A DNA stretch of 64,000 nucleotides from Nocardia higoensis (GTDB lineage Bacteria > Actinomycetota > Actinomycetes > Mycobacteriales > Mycobacteriaceae), in NCBI RefSeq assembly GCF_015477835.1, contig NZ_JADLQN010000001.1:1302001-1366000 (forward strand). The letters run 5' to 3'. Under the pieces are notes generated by a model that was not told the origin of the DNA, made no database searches, and saw only the letters and a list, made by a program, of their open reading frames with translations. Made by a program: the position numbers and the translations under genes. Below, piece by piece: positions 18,894 to 27,359 of this stretch (positions within the stretch are counted from its first letter, which is position 1; every line of letters starts with the position of its first letter).

Positions 18894-21800
18894 TCAGGCG
18901 TTGAAGTACTTGGCCTCCGGGTGCAGCAGCACGAACGCGTCGGTCGACTGCTCGGGATGCAACTGCAGTTCCTCGGACAGCACCACCCCGATCCGCTCCG
19001 CTTCGAGCAGCTCGACCATCTTGGCGCGATCCTCGAGGTCCGGGCACGCGCCGTAGCCGAAGGAGTACCGCGCGCCACGGTAACCCAGCTTGAAGTACTC
19101 CTGCACGTCGTCGGGATCGGATTCGGCGATCGCGCGGCCGTCGACCACCAGTTCCTCACGCACCCGCCGGTGCCAGTACTCGGCCAGCGCCTCGGTGAGT
19201 TGCACACCGATGCCGTGGACTTCGAGGTAGTCGCGGTAGTTGTCGGCGGCGAACAGCTCGTTGGCGAAGTCGGCGATCGGCTGCCCCATCGTGACCAGCT
19301 GCAACGGCAGCACATCGACCTGCCCGGTGGCGCGCGCCCGCTCCCTGGACCGGATGAAGTCGGCGATGCACAGGAACCGGTCGCGCTGCTGGCGCGGGAA
19401 GGTGAACCGGAACCGTTGCGGCGCATCGGGTTCGGGTTCGGTGAGCACGATCACGTCGTCGCCCTCGGAGACCGCGGGGAAGTAGCCGTACACCACAGCC
19501 GCGTGCTGGAGCACACCCTCGGTGGACAGCCTGTCCAGCCAGGCGCGCAGCCGCGGACGACCTTCGGTCTCCACCAGTTCCTCGTAGGAGGGACCGTCGC
19601 CGCCGCGCTGCCCGCGCAGGCCCCACTGGCCCAGGAACAGCGCACGCTCGTCGATCAGGCCCGAATACTCCTGCAGGGCAAGCCCCTTCACCACCCGGGT
19701 ACCCCAGAACGGCGGCACCGGCACCGGCAGGTCGGCGGCCACGTCGGATCGCTCCGGGACCACGACCGGCACCTCGGCGGCCTTGCGCTTCTCGGCGATG
19801 CGCTTGGAACGCTCGTGACGCGCCTTGCGTTCGGCGGCGCGCTCACGTTCGGCGACGGCTTCGGGACTGTCCGGATCCGGTCCCTCGCCGCGCTTACGCG
19901 CCATGATCTCGTCCATCAGCCGCAGTCCCTCGAAGGCGTCGCGCGCGTAGTGCACATCGCCCTCGTAGACCTCGGTGAGGTCGTTCTCGACGTAGGCACG
20001 GGTCAGCGCGGCACCGCCGAGCAGGACCGGGAATTGCTCGGCCACTCCCTTGGAGTTGAGCTCCTCCAGGTTCTCCTTCATCACCACGGTGGACTTCACC
20101 AGCAGACCGGACATACCGATCACGTCGGCCTTCTTGTCCACCGCGGCGTCGAGGATGGTGTTGATCGGCTGCTTGATGCCGAGATTGACCACCTCGTAGC
20201 CGTTGTTGGACAGGATGATGTCGACCAGGTTCTTACCGATGTCGTGCACATCGCCCTTGACGGTGGCCAGCACGATGCGGCCCTTGCCCGCGTCGTCGGT
20301 GGACTCCATGTGCGGTTCCAGATAGGCCACTGCGGTCTTCATCGCCTCGGCGGACTGCAGCACGAACGGCAGCTGCATCTGGCCGGAGCCGAACAGCTCG
20401 CCGACGGTCTTCATGCCCGACAGCAGGGTCTCGTTGATGATCCGCAGCGGCGGCACCTCGCGCATGGCTTCGTCGAGATCGGCGTCCATGCCCGCCTTCT
20501 CACCGTCGACGATGCGCCGCTCCAGACGTTCGAACAGCGGCAGCGCGGCCAGTTCCTCGGCCCGGGAGGCCTTGGACGAGGACGCCGACACACCTTCGAA
20601 CAGCGCCATCAGCTTCTGCAGCGGGTCGTAGTCGGGAGTGCGCCGGTCGTAGACGAGGTCGAGCGCGATCTCGCGGTGTTCCTCGGGGATGCGGCTCATC
20701 GGCAGGATCTTGGAGGCGTGCACGATCGCCGAATCCAGACCGGCCTGCACGCACTCGTGCATGAACACCGAGTTCAGCACCTGCCGAGCGGCCGGATTGA
20801 GGCCGAAGGAGATATTGGACAGACCGAGCGTGGTCTGCACCCGCGGGTGTCGGCGCTTGAGCTCGCGGATCGCCTCGATCGTCTCGAGGCCGTCGCGGCG
20901 CGACTCCTCCTGGCCGGTACCCAGGGTGAAGGTGAGGGTGTCGATGATGATGTCGGCTTCGTCGAGCCCCCAGTTGCCCGTGATGTCGGCGATGAGCCGT
21001 TCGGCGATCTCGACTTTGTGCTCGGCGGTGCGCGCCTGACCGTTCTCGTCGATGGTCAGCGCGACCACCGCGGCGCCGTGCTCGGCGACCAGCGCCATGA
21101 TCTGCTGGAACCGTGAGCCGGGCCCCGCGCCGTCCTCGTAGTTCACCGAGTTCACCGCGCAGCGGCCGCCCAGGTGCTCGAGGCCCGCCTGCAGCACGGC
21201 GGGCTCGGTGGAGTCCAGCATGATCGGCAGCGTGGAGGAGGTGGCCAGCCTGCTCGCCAGCTCGTCCATGTCCTGCGCGCCGTCGCGGCCGACGTAGTCG
21301 ACGCACAGATCGAGCATGTGGGCGCCGTCGCGGGTCTGGTCCTTGGCGATGTCGAGGCACTTCTGCCAGTCCTGGGCCAGCATCGCCTCGCGGAAGGCCT
21401 TGGAACCGTTGGCGTTGGTCCGCTCGCCGATCATCAGGATCGAGGCGTCCTGCTCGAACGGCACCGCGGTGTACATGCTCGACACCGCGGGCTCGTGTTC
21501 GGGCGAACGACGCCGCTCGGGCGCGGGCAGCGTGGTCTCGACCTCGCGCACCGCCTCGGCCACCTGCCGGATGTGCTCGGGGGTGGTGCCGCAGCAGCCG
21601 CCCACCATCGCCAGGCCGAACTCGGAGACGAACCCGCTCAGGGCCAGCGCCAGCTCCTCGGCGGTCAGCGGGTACTCGGCGCCGGACGCTCCGAGGACCG
21701 GCAGACCGGCGTTGGGCATCACCGACACCGGCACCCGGGCGTGCCGCGACAGGTGGCGCAGGTGCTCGCTCATCTCGTCGGGGCCGGTCGCGCAGTTCAA

Positions 21801-22490
21801 GCCGATCATGTCGATGCCCAGCGGCTCGAGCGCGGTGAGCGCGGCGCCGATCTCGCTGCCGACCAGCATGGTGCCGGTGGTCTCCACGGTCACGTGCGTG
21901 ATGATCGGGATGCGCCGACCGGCCTGCGCCATCGCGCGCCTGCTGCCGGTGACGGCCGCCTTCACCTGCAGCAGGTCCTGGCAGGTCTCGATGAGGATGG
22001 CGTCGGCGCCGCCGTCGAGCATGCCGAGCGCGGACTCGGCGTAGGCGTCGCGCAGAGCGGCGTAGGGGGCGTGGCCCAGAGTCGGCAGCTTGGTGCCCGG
22101 CCCCATCGACCCGAGGACGTAGCGGGGGGTGCCGTCGGCGCTCGGCCCCATCTCGTCGGCGACCTCGCGGGCCAGGCGGGTACCGCGCTCGGACAGATCG
22201 CGGATGCGATCGGCGATGTCGTAGTCGCCGAGGTTGGACAGGTTGCAGCCGAAGGTGTTGGTCTCGACCGCGTCGGCGCCCGCCTCGAAGTAGGCACGAT
22301 GGATGCCGCGCAGTACGTCCGGCCGGGTCTCGTTGAGAATTTCGTTGCAGCCTTCCAGGCCACGGAAGTCGTCGAGGGTGAGATCGGCGGCCTGCAACAT
22401 CGTGCCCATCGCACCGTCGCCGATGACGACACGCCGACGGAGCGTATCGAGGAGGGTGGTATCGAACCCGGCGGAATCGGACACAGACAT
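18894..22490 (-). CDS. metH: Cobalamin-dependent methionine synthase MetH
   Basis: MetH makes methionine from homocysteine using 5-methyltetrahydrofolate and methylcobalamin. The 1198-residue protein has all modules. They are a homocysteine/zinc domain with the GGCC cysteine pair near residue 297, a pterin-binding domain, a Cap and B12-binding domain with DVHDIGKN (axial His near 748), and a C-terminal reactivation domain (VHGIGVQLTEALAEYWH...). A lysine/arginine-rich linker joins the last two. The ATG at 22490 follows TAGGCT by 7 nt, suggesting a leaderless mRNA. I looked for a B12 riboswitch in the 145-bp divergent spacer and saw none. The order metH-PAC2 matches Rv2124c-Rv2125. Confidence 0.96.
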   Translation of the reverse strand: MSVSDSAGFDTTLLDTLRRRVVIGDGAMGTMLQAADLTLDDFRGLEGCNEILNETRPDVLRGIHRAYFEAGADAVETNTFGCNLSNLGDYDIADRIRDLSERGTRLAREVADEMGPSADGTPRYVLGSMGPGTKLPTLGHAPYAALRDAYAESALGMLDGGADAILIETCQDLLQVKAAVTGSRRAMAQAGRRIPIITHVTVETTGTMLVGSEIGAALTALEPLGIDMIGLNCATGPDEMSEHLRHLSRHARVPVSVMPNAGLPVLGASGAEYPLTAEELALALSGFVSEFGLAMVGGCCGTTPEHIRQVAEAVREVETTLPAPERRRSPEHEPAVSSMYTAVPFEQDASILMIGERTNANGSKAFREAMLAQDWQKCLDIAKDQTRDGAHMLDLCVDYVGRDGAQDMDELASRLATSSTLPIMLDSTEPAVLQAGLEHLGGRCAVNSVNYEDGAGPGSRFQQIMALVAEHGAAVVALTIDENGQARTAEHKVEIAERLIADITGNWGLDEADIIIDTLTFTLGTGQEESRRDGLETIEAIRELKRRHPRVQTTLGLSNISFGLNPAARQVLNSVFMHECVQAGLDSAIVHASKILPMSRIPEEHREIALDLVYDRRTPDYDPLQKLMALFEGVSASSSKASRAEELAALPLFERLERRIVDGEKAGMDADLDEAMREVPPLRIINETLLSGMKTVGELFGSGQMQLPFVLQSAEAMKTAVAYLEPHMESTDDAGKGRIVLATVKGDVHDIGKNLVDIILSNNGYEVVNLGIKQPINTILDAAVDKKADVIGMSGLLVKSTVVMKENLEELNSKGVAEQFPVLLGGAALTRAYVENDLTEVYEGDVHYARDAFEGLRLMDEIMARKRGEGPDPDSPEAVAERERAAERKARHERSKRIAEKRKAAEVPVVVPERSDVAADLPVPVPPFWGTRVVKGLALQEYSGLIDERALFLGQWGLRGQRGGDGPSYEELVETEGRPRLRAWLDRLSTEGVLQHAAVVYGYFPAVSEGDDVIVLTEPEPDAPQRFRFTFPRQQRDRFLCIADFIRSRERARATGQVDVLPLQLVTMGQPIADFANELFAADNYRDYLEVHGIGVQLTEALAEYWHRRVREELVVDGRAIAESDPDDVQEYFKLGYRGARYSFGYGACPDLEDRAKMVELLEAERIGVVLSEELQLHPEQSTDAFVLLHPEAKYFNA

Positions 22491-22497
22491 GGGTACA

Positions 22498-22628
22498 AGC
22501 CTAGTGGGCCCCTCCGACAGCCGGGCGCCGGTATCGTGGCAGCGGCTCACGCGTGTGCCCGGCTACCGTTTCGCTGCCCACGGCAAGCGGTAATCGGCAC
22601 CACAGTCGCTGCGAGTAAGCCGTAGGCT
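22498..22628. promoter_or_regulatory. Back-to-back TAGGCT promoters of metH and the PAC2 gene
   Basis: TAGGCT occurs on the minus strand at 22498-22503, 7 nt before the metH ATG, and on the plus strand at 22623-22628, 7 nt before the PAC2 GTG. The symmetrical placement suggests two divergent leaderless transcripts. No clear -35 elements or B12 element are seen. Confidence 0.5.
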
Positions 22629-22635
22629 CGGCAGG

Positions 22636-23520
22636 GTGAACCCCAGTGATACCTCCGATTCGGAATTGCCGACGTTGCGGGATCCGGTCCTGATCGCCGC
22701 TTTCGAGGGCTGGAACGATGCCGGTGACGCGGCCAGTGGTGCGGTGGAGCATCTGGAACTGATCTGGGACGCCGAGCCGCTGGCCGAGTTGGACTCCGAG
22801 GACTACTACGACTACCAGGTGAACCGGCCGACGGTTCGCCAGGTGGACGGCGTGACGAGGGAGATCCAGTGGCCCGCGACGAGCCTGTCGGTGTGCTCGC
22901 CGCCGGGCAGCGACCGCGACGTGGTCCTGCTGCGGGGCATCGAACCGAACATGCGCTGGCGGAGTTTCTGCGGCGAACTCCTCGAGTTCGTCGAACAACT
23001 GGGCGTGCAGACCGTGGTGATCCTCGGCGCGTTGCTGGCCGACACCCCGCACACCCGTCCCGTCCCGGTGACCGGCTCCGCCTACAGCAGCGAAGCCGCG
23101 GAGCGCTTCAACCTCGAGCAGACCCGCTACGAGGGACCGACCGGTATCACCGGAGTGCTGCAGGATCAGTGCGTGAAGGCGGGCGTGCCCGCGGTGTCGT
23201 TCTGGGCGGCGGTTCCGCACTACGTCTCGCAGCCGCCGAACCCCAAGGCGACGATCGCGCTGCTGCACCGGGTCGAGGACGTGCTCGACATCGAGGTGCC
23301 GCTGGGCGAATTGCCCAAGCAGGCCGAGGAGTGGGAGTCGGCCGTCAGCGAGATGACCGAGGGCGACGAGGAGATCACCGAGTACGTGCGCTCGCTCGAG
23401 GAGCGCGGGGACGCGGCCGTCGACATGAAGGAGGCCATCGCCAAGATCGACGGTGACGCGATCGCGGCGGAGTTCGAGAAGTACCTGCGCAGGCGGGGGC
23501 CGGGCAGCTTCGGGTTGTGA
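22636..23520 (+). CDS. PAC2 family protein (Rv2125-like)
   Basis: This 294-residue protein belongs to the PAC2 (proteasome assembly chaperone 2-like) family, and its neighbour metH gives the same synteny as Rv2125. Family landmarks are LIAAFEGWNDAGDAASGAVEHL near the start, the TVVILGALLADTPHTRPVPVTG strand-turn in the middle, and GVPAVSFWAAVPHYVSQPPNPKA toward the C-terminus. A negatively charged C-terminal helix region follows (EMTEGDEEITEYVRSLEERGD). Whether it has any proteasome role in actinobacteria is not established. The start is GTG, probably leaderless. Confidence 0.9.
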   Translation: MNPSDTSDSELPTLRDPVLIAAFEGWNDAGDAASGAVEHLELIWDAEPLAELDSEDYYDYQVNRPTVRQVDGVTREIQWPATSLSVCSPPGSDRDVVLLRGIEPNMRWRSFCGELLEFVEQLGVQTVVILGALLADTPHTRPVPVTGSAYSSEAAERFNLEQTRYEGPTGITGVLQDQCVKAGVPAVSFWAAVPHYVSQPPNPKATIALLHRVEDVLDIEVPLGELPKQAEEWESAVSEMTEGDEEITEYVRSLEERGDAAVDMKEAIAKIDGDAIAAEFEKYLRRRGPGSFGL

Positions 23521-23526
23521 CCCGAC

Positions 23527-23596
23527 GCCGGACGGTCGCAGGGTGATCGCCGGACGGTCGCAGGGTGATCGCCGGACGGTCGCAGGGTGATCGCCG
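23527..23596. repeat. 22-bp tandem repeat, three exact copies
   Basis: The unit begins GCCGGACGGTCGCAGGGTGA and is repeated exactly at 23527-23548, 23549-23570 and 23571-23592, followed by a 4-nt partial copy. It occupies the spacer between the PAC2 stop and the stop of the convergent resolvase-like gene, at the left edge of the Jet island. Confidence 0.97.
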
Positions 23597-23662
23597 TGAG
23601 GTCGCCGACACGGGTTCTCCGTCGGCGGCTCCGGCTGTCACCGGGCGATTTTCGGGGAGGGT

Positions 23663-24094
23663 CTACTCGGCCGCGACAGATGCCGTCCGGTCGGTTCGGT
23701 GATCGGCGGGCAACGCGGGCGATCGGCCGTTCCAGCCGGCCATCGGCTCGCACACCGCGGAACCGCCCGGCGCGCCGGAACTCCGCGGCGCGTCGTCGAT
23801 GGTCCACACCCGGGCCGCCGCGTCCTGCGCCAGTTTCGCGATCAGGATGTCGCGCGGGATCGTCTGCCCGGCAAGGTGGTCCAGTGAGGGCACGACGACG
23901 TGATGAGCGTCCGCCCGGCGCAGTTCCTGGGTCAGTTCGACGAAAGCCGTGCCGTCGCCCCCGGTCTCCTCGTGGAACGTCGCCGCGAAACACAGACCCT
24001 CCTCGCGCGCGAGGGAGCTCATCTTCGCCTCGAGTTCCTCGTGGTGCCCTTCGGCGAGATCGTCACGCACGTATCCGTAGATCAACGCTTCCAC
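23663..24094 (-). CDS. Small resolvase-N-terminal-like protein
   Basis: This 143-residue protein begins VEALIYGYVRDDLAEGHHEELEAKMSSLAREEG and continues with a region ending DHLAGQTIPRDILIAKLAQDAAARVWTID. This pattern resembles the catalytic-domain fold of serine recombinases (YGYVR...). However, a clear catalytic serine context and the DNA-binding C-terminus are absent, so recombinase activity is doubtful. The GTG at 24094 was chosen because GGAGG lies 6 nt upstream, one of the best sites in the window. It is divergent from the XRE/TPR regulator. Its role is unknown; it may be a regulatory or domesticated remnant. Confidence 0.6.
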   Translation of the reverse strand: MEALIYGYVRDDLAEGHHEELEAKMSSLAREEGLCFAATFHEETGGDGTAFVELTQELRRADAHHVVVPSLDHLAGQTIPRDILIAKLAQDAAARVWTIDDAPRSSGAPGGSAVCEPMAGWNGRSPALPADHRTDRTASVAAE

Positions 24095-24323
24095 CCGAAC
24101 CTCCGTTGGATTGGGGCCGTTGTCACCGATATCAGTTCGTTCACCGATCCGGCATTCCCCCCGCGGTCCTGCTGCGGGGCAATGCGATCGGACGGGGTTC
24201 GCGGCCTTGCAGCTGTACTTGCATCTGTACGACCGGCAACCTGTCCGTTCCTCTTTCAGAATGACTGACGCCAAACTGCGAATGCAGGTGTCAACCCGGG
24301 GACATCTGCGTGCCCTATCCGGT

Positions 24324-24344
24324 GCACCAGAGGTTAACTGGTGC
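24324..24344. promoter_or_regulatory. Inverted repeat in the promoter of the XRE/TPR regulator
   Basis: GCACCAG (24324-24330) and CTGGTGC (24338-24344) are perfect inverted arms with a 7-bp spacer. They lie immediately upstream of a -10-like GATACT (24345-24350), which ends 6 nt before the GTG start. The position fits an autoregulatory operator. Confidence 0.5.
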
Positions 24345-24356
24345 GATACTACAGAC

Positions 24357-25592
24357 GTGACCGCGAGTGAGGAACGACCCGTGTGGGCTGTCCGGATGCG
24401 CTCTGAACGTGACGCGAGGGGGTGGTCCCAGGCCGACGCCGTCCGCGCGATGAGAGCGAAGACATCGCACAACCTACCGACCGACTCGACCCTCCTACGC
24501 AATTGGCGCCGTTGGGAATCGGGCGAATCACGCCCCGACGACTTCTACGCACCGATCATCGCCGCCACCTTCGACACCGTGACGGCGGCGTTCTTCCCCA
24601 AGGCCAGACCGAATCGCGACGACGAACTGTTGTCGGCAACGGGTATGGACACGCTCGAATTCATCGGCAGGCTACGGATGTCGGACGTCTCGGCGTCCAC
24701 CCTGGACGCCATCCGCATCACCGCCGAGCGGCTGTGCTGCGAATACTCCTATGCCGACCCGTATCAGCTGCACGCCGAGGGCACCGCCTGGCTGCGGCGC
24801 ATCACCTCCTTGCTCGACGGCAGGCTCACCCTGGCCCAGCATCGCGAGATCCTCGTCATGGCCGGCTGGGTGGCGCTGCTGGTCGGCTGCGTCGACTACG
24901 ACCTGGGCAGGCGCAGCTCGGCGGAGGCCACCCGGCGCGCGGCCTGGTCGCTCGGCCAGGAGGCCGACAACCCGGAGATCAGCGGCTGGGCGGCGGAGAT
25001 GGCGGCCTGGTTCGCGTTGACGCAGGGTAACTACCGGGGTGCTGTCGAGGCGGTCGACGCGGTCCTGGAGGACACCCGACATATCGGCGTCGGCGTGCAA
25101 CTGGCCGCCCAGCGGGCCAAGGCGTTCGCCCGGCTCGGGGATGTCGGCGAGGTCGACAAGTCCCTCGGCATCGGCCGAGCGATCCTGGACAGCCTCGACC
25201 ATCCGGCGAATCTGGACAACCATTTCGTGGTCGATCCGCAGAAGTTCGACTTCTACGCCATGGACTGCTGCCGGGCGTCCGGGCAGGACCGGCTCGCCGA
25301 ACGCTATGCGCGCCAGGTGATCCTGGAATCCACGCAGGCCGACGGCACGGTGTTCAATCCGATGCGGGTGTCGGAGGCGCACCTGACGCTGTCGGTGGTC
25401 GCGGTGCGCGACCGCGATCTGGAGCGTTCGGTCGACGAGGGCATGAAGGCGTTCGCGTGCAAGCGCCGTTCGCTGCCCTCACTGATGTGGATCGCCGGCG
25501 AGGCGGCCAGGGAGATGACCGAGCACTACCCCGGCGACCCGCGCACGAAGTCCTACCTCGATCAGTTGCGGGCGATCTCCGCCGACGCGTGA
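24357..25592 (+). CDS. XRE-type helix-turn-helix regulator with TPR region
   Basis: This 411-residue protein has an N-terminal HTH (about 10-70, WAVRMRSERDARGWSQADAVRAM...) and a long all-helical C-terminal part. The helical part includes GRRSSAEATRRAAWSLGQEADNPEISGWAAEMAAWFALTQGNYRGAVEAVDAVL and resembles the TPR-type sensor halves of actinobacterial XRE regulators. The GTG at 24357 is supported by GATACT 6 nt upstream (leaderless). It is divergent from the resolvase-like gene and 165 bp upstream of the Jet operon on the same strand, so it may regulate either or both (inference). Confidence 0.75.
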   Translation: MTASEERPVWAVRMRSERDARGWSQADAVRAMRAKTSHNLPTDSTLLRNWRRWESGESRPDDFYAPIIAATFDTVTAAFFPKARPNRDDELLSATGMDTLEFIGRLRMSDVSASTLDAIRITAERLCCEYSYADPYQLHAEGTAWLRRITSLLDGRLTLAQHREILVMAGWVALLVGCVDYDLGRRSSAEATRRAAWSLGQEADNPEISGWAAEMAAWFALTQGNYRGAVEAVDAVLEDTRHIGVGVQLAAQRAKAFARLGDVGEVDKSLGIGRAILDSLDHPANLDNHFVVDPQKFDFYAMDCCRASGQDRLAERYARQVILESTQADGTVFNPMRVSEAHLTLSVVAVRDRDLERSVDEGMKAFACKRRSLPSLMWIAGEAAREMTEHYPGDPRTKSYLDQLRAISADA

Positions 25593-25757
25593 GGCGCGTC
25601 CTCCGCCTCGGCCCGGACACCCCGGCCCGGATACCTCGGCACCGCCCAATCGGTGTCCGGGCCGCCTCCGCGGCGAACCTCTCGTCATCGGAGTCGGCCA
25701 CGCCGAACGCCCGCGGGTGATGTCGGCGGCGATCGCCCCGCTACTACTCTGTTGCCG

Positions 25758-27359
25758 GTGACCGACTCCGATGACCGGCCCGGCGGCCCCGACGATCAAC
25801 CCGGCGGCGCCGACGATCGGGCCGGCGGCGCCGACAATCAGCCTGACGGCGACGAGGATCGGCGGCTTCGCCTGTTCGCTTTCACGACGGCGGACCGGCG
25901 CGCGGACTACCTGCGAGTGTTGCGCGCCTTCGACAGCGCCCGCGCCGCGTATGTGGTGTTGCTGCACGCCGACGAGGTCACCGAATGGGTGCTCGGGTCG
26001 GGCGGCGGCGAGCTGACCGCCGCCGAGGCCGCGCCGCTGTTGGATCAGCTGCACCGGTGGAATGTGCTGGAGCGCAGCTACGACGGCACCCGCGCGGCGA
26101 CCCTGGCCGAGTACCGCAACCGGCATTTCGTCTATCAGTTCACCCAGCCGGGATACCAGGCCTACCGCGCGGTCGCCGATGTGCTGGACGCGCGCGGTGA
26201 GGAGGCTTCGCTCTCGCGGCTGGTGTTGCCGGAACTGCTCGCCGACCTGGGCGCGCTCGCCGAAGCCAATCGCGCCGGGGACGCCGAGCGCGTCTACCGG
26301 ACTCTGCGCAGGCTCGACACGACGCTGTCGGATCTGGCCGGGCGCGCCGCGCACTTCTATCTGTCGCTGGGCGACCTGCTGCGCACCACCGAGGTCACCC
26401 CGGAATCGTTTCTGGCGCACAAGGACACGCTGCTGGCTCACATGCGCGAATTCGGCATGGATCTGGCCCGTTTCGCGCCGCGACTGGCAGAGGGCATCGC
26501 CGCGATCGAGGAGACCGGCGTCGAGACGATGCTCGAGCGAGCGGCGCGCTGCGACGAGCGGGTGCTGCTGTCGCGGGCCGATCGCGAGGCCGACTGGCGG
26601 GCACGCTGGCAGGGCCTGCGTGGCTGGTTCGTGCTCTCGGCCGACGGCCCCCGGGACGGCTTCGGCGCGGGGACCGAGGCCGAGCGGTTGCGCGAGGCCA
26701 CCATGAGCGCCATCGCCGCGGTGCTGGCATTGCTGCGGCGCGTGACCGAGGCCAGGCGCGGCGGGGTGAGCCGCGAATCGGCACTGCGGCATCTGGCCGC
26801 CTGGTTCACCGCCGCACCGACCGCCGAGAGCGCGCACGCGCTCTTCGACGCGGTCTTCGGCTTGGGCCGCCCCCGTCATCTGGCGATGGAGCATCCCGAC
26901 GCCGACCTGGTGCCTTCGAGCCGGTCCTGGTGGGAGGCGCCGCCGCTGGAGATCTCGCGCACGCTCGCCGAGACCGGCCGCCCGCCCGGCGCGGCGGCAC
27001 CGGGCCGCATCCAGCGAGACCAGGCGAGCGTGCGCCGATTGCGGGAGACACAGCTGGCCACCCAGCGCGCTCGCGCCGAGGCGGCGCGTTCACTGGCGGG
27101 CGCGGATGTGCACGGGCGGGTTCTCGACGAGCGCGAGACCGAGATGCTGCTGCGCCTGCTGGACGCGGCGTCAACGGCCTGGGTGCCGGTCAGCGGCCGG
27201 GTCGCGGGCAGCTCCGGCAGCGACAGCGGCGTCACCCTCACCGTGTCCGAGCATCCGGAACCGACGGTGGTGCGTACCGCGCGCGGTCTACTGCACCTGA
27301 ACAACCGCAGACTCGAGGTGCGCGCCGCAACCACCCGGCCCGGCGGGGAGCCACGGTGA
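25758..27359 (+). CDS. jetA: JetA-like protein (TIGR02677 / DUF2397)
   Basis: This 533-residue protein is of the TIGR02677/DUF2397 family, the kleisin-like subunit of a conserved neighbourhood now grouped with Wadjet plasmid-defence complexes. Family stretches are visible: RLFAFTTADRRADYLRVLRAFD, the WNVLERSYDGTRAATLAEYRNRHFVYQFTQPGY motif, and RLLDAASTAWVPVSGRVAGSSG near the end. The first 32 residues are a unique acidic seven-residue repeat. GTG 25758 is preceded by TACTCT 8 nt upstream; the stop overlaps the jetB GTG by 2 bp (GTGA). Translation coupling and order support one complex. Confidence 0.88.
   Translation: MTDSDDRPGGPDDQPGGADDRAGGADNQPDGDEDRRLRLFAFTTADRRADYLRVLRAFDSARAAYVVLLHADEVTEWVLGSGGGELTAAEAAPLLDQLHRWNVLERSYDGTRAATLAEYRNRHFVYQFTQPGYQAYRAVADVLDARGEEASLSRLVLPELLADLGALAEANRAGDAERVYRTLRRLDTTLSDLAGRAAHFYLSLGDLLRTTEVTPESFLAHKDTLLAHMREFGMDLARFAPRLAEGIAAIEETGVETMLERAARCDERVLLSRADREADWRARWQGLRGWFVLSADGPRDGFGAGTEAERLREATMSAIAAVLALLRRVTEARRGGVSRESALRHLAAWFTAAPTAESAHALFDAVFGLGRPRHLAMEHPDADLVPSSRSWWEAPPLEISRTLAETGRPPGAAAPGRIQRDQASVRRLRETQLATQRARAEAARSLAGADVHGRVLDERETEMLLRLLDAASTAWVPVSGRVAGSSGSDSGVTLTVSEHPEPTVVRTARGLLHLNNRRLEVRAATTRPGGEPR
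25770..25853 (+). repeat. 21-bp repeat encoding an acidic heptad in JetA
   Basis: Four consecutive 21-nt units (25770-25790, 25791-25811, 25812-25832, 25833-25853) encode variants of DD(R/Q)(P/A)GG(P/A). The copies are imperfect, with mismatches increasing in the last one. They add a disordered acidic arm to the JetA N-terminus. Confidence 0.85.

Noticed and set aside
18747..21116. A 789-codon plus-strand frame opposite metH
   Set aside because: It is antisense to well-conserved MetH domains; its composition (His, Arg, Gly rich) is typical of a shadow frame in high-GC DNA.
22491..22635. Possible cobalamin riboswitch upstream of metH
   Set aside because: No B12-box-like sequence or long leader is present; the -10-like TAGGCT sits only 7 nt before the ATG, leaving no room for a leader.
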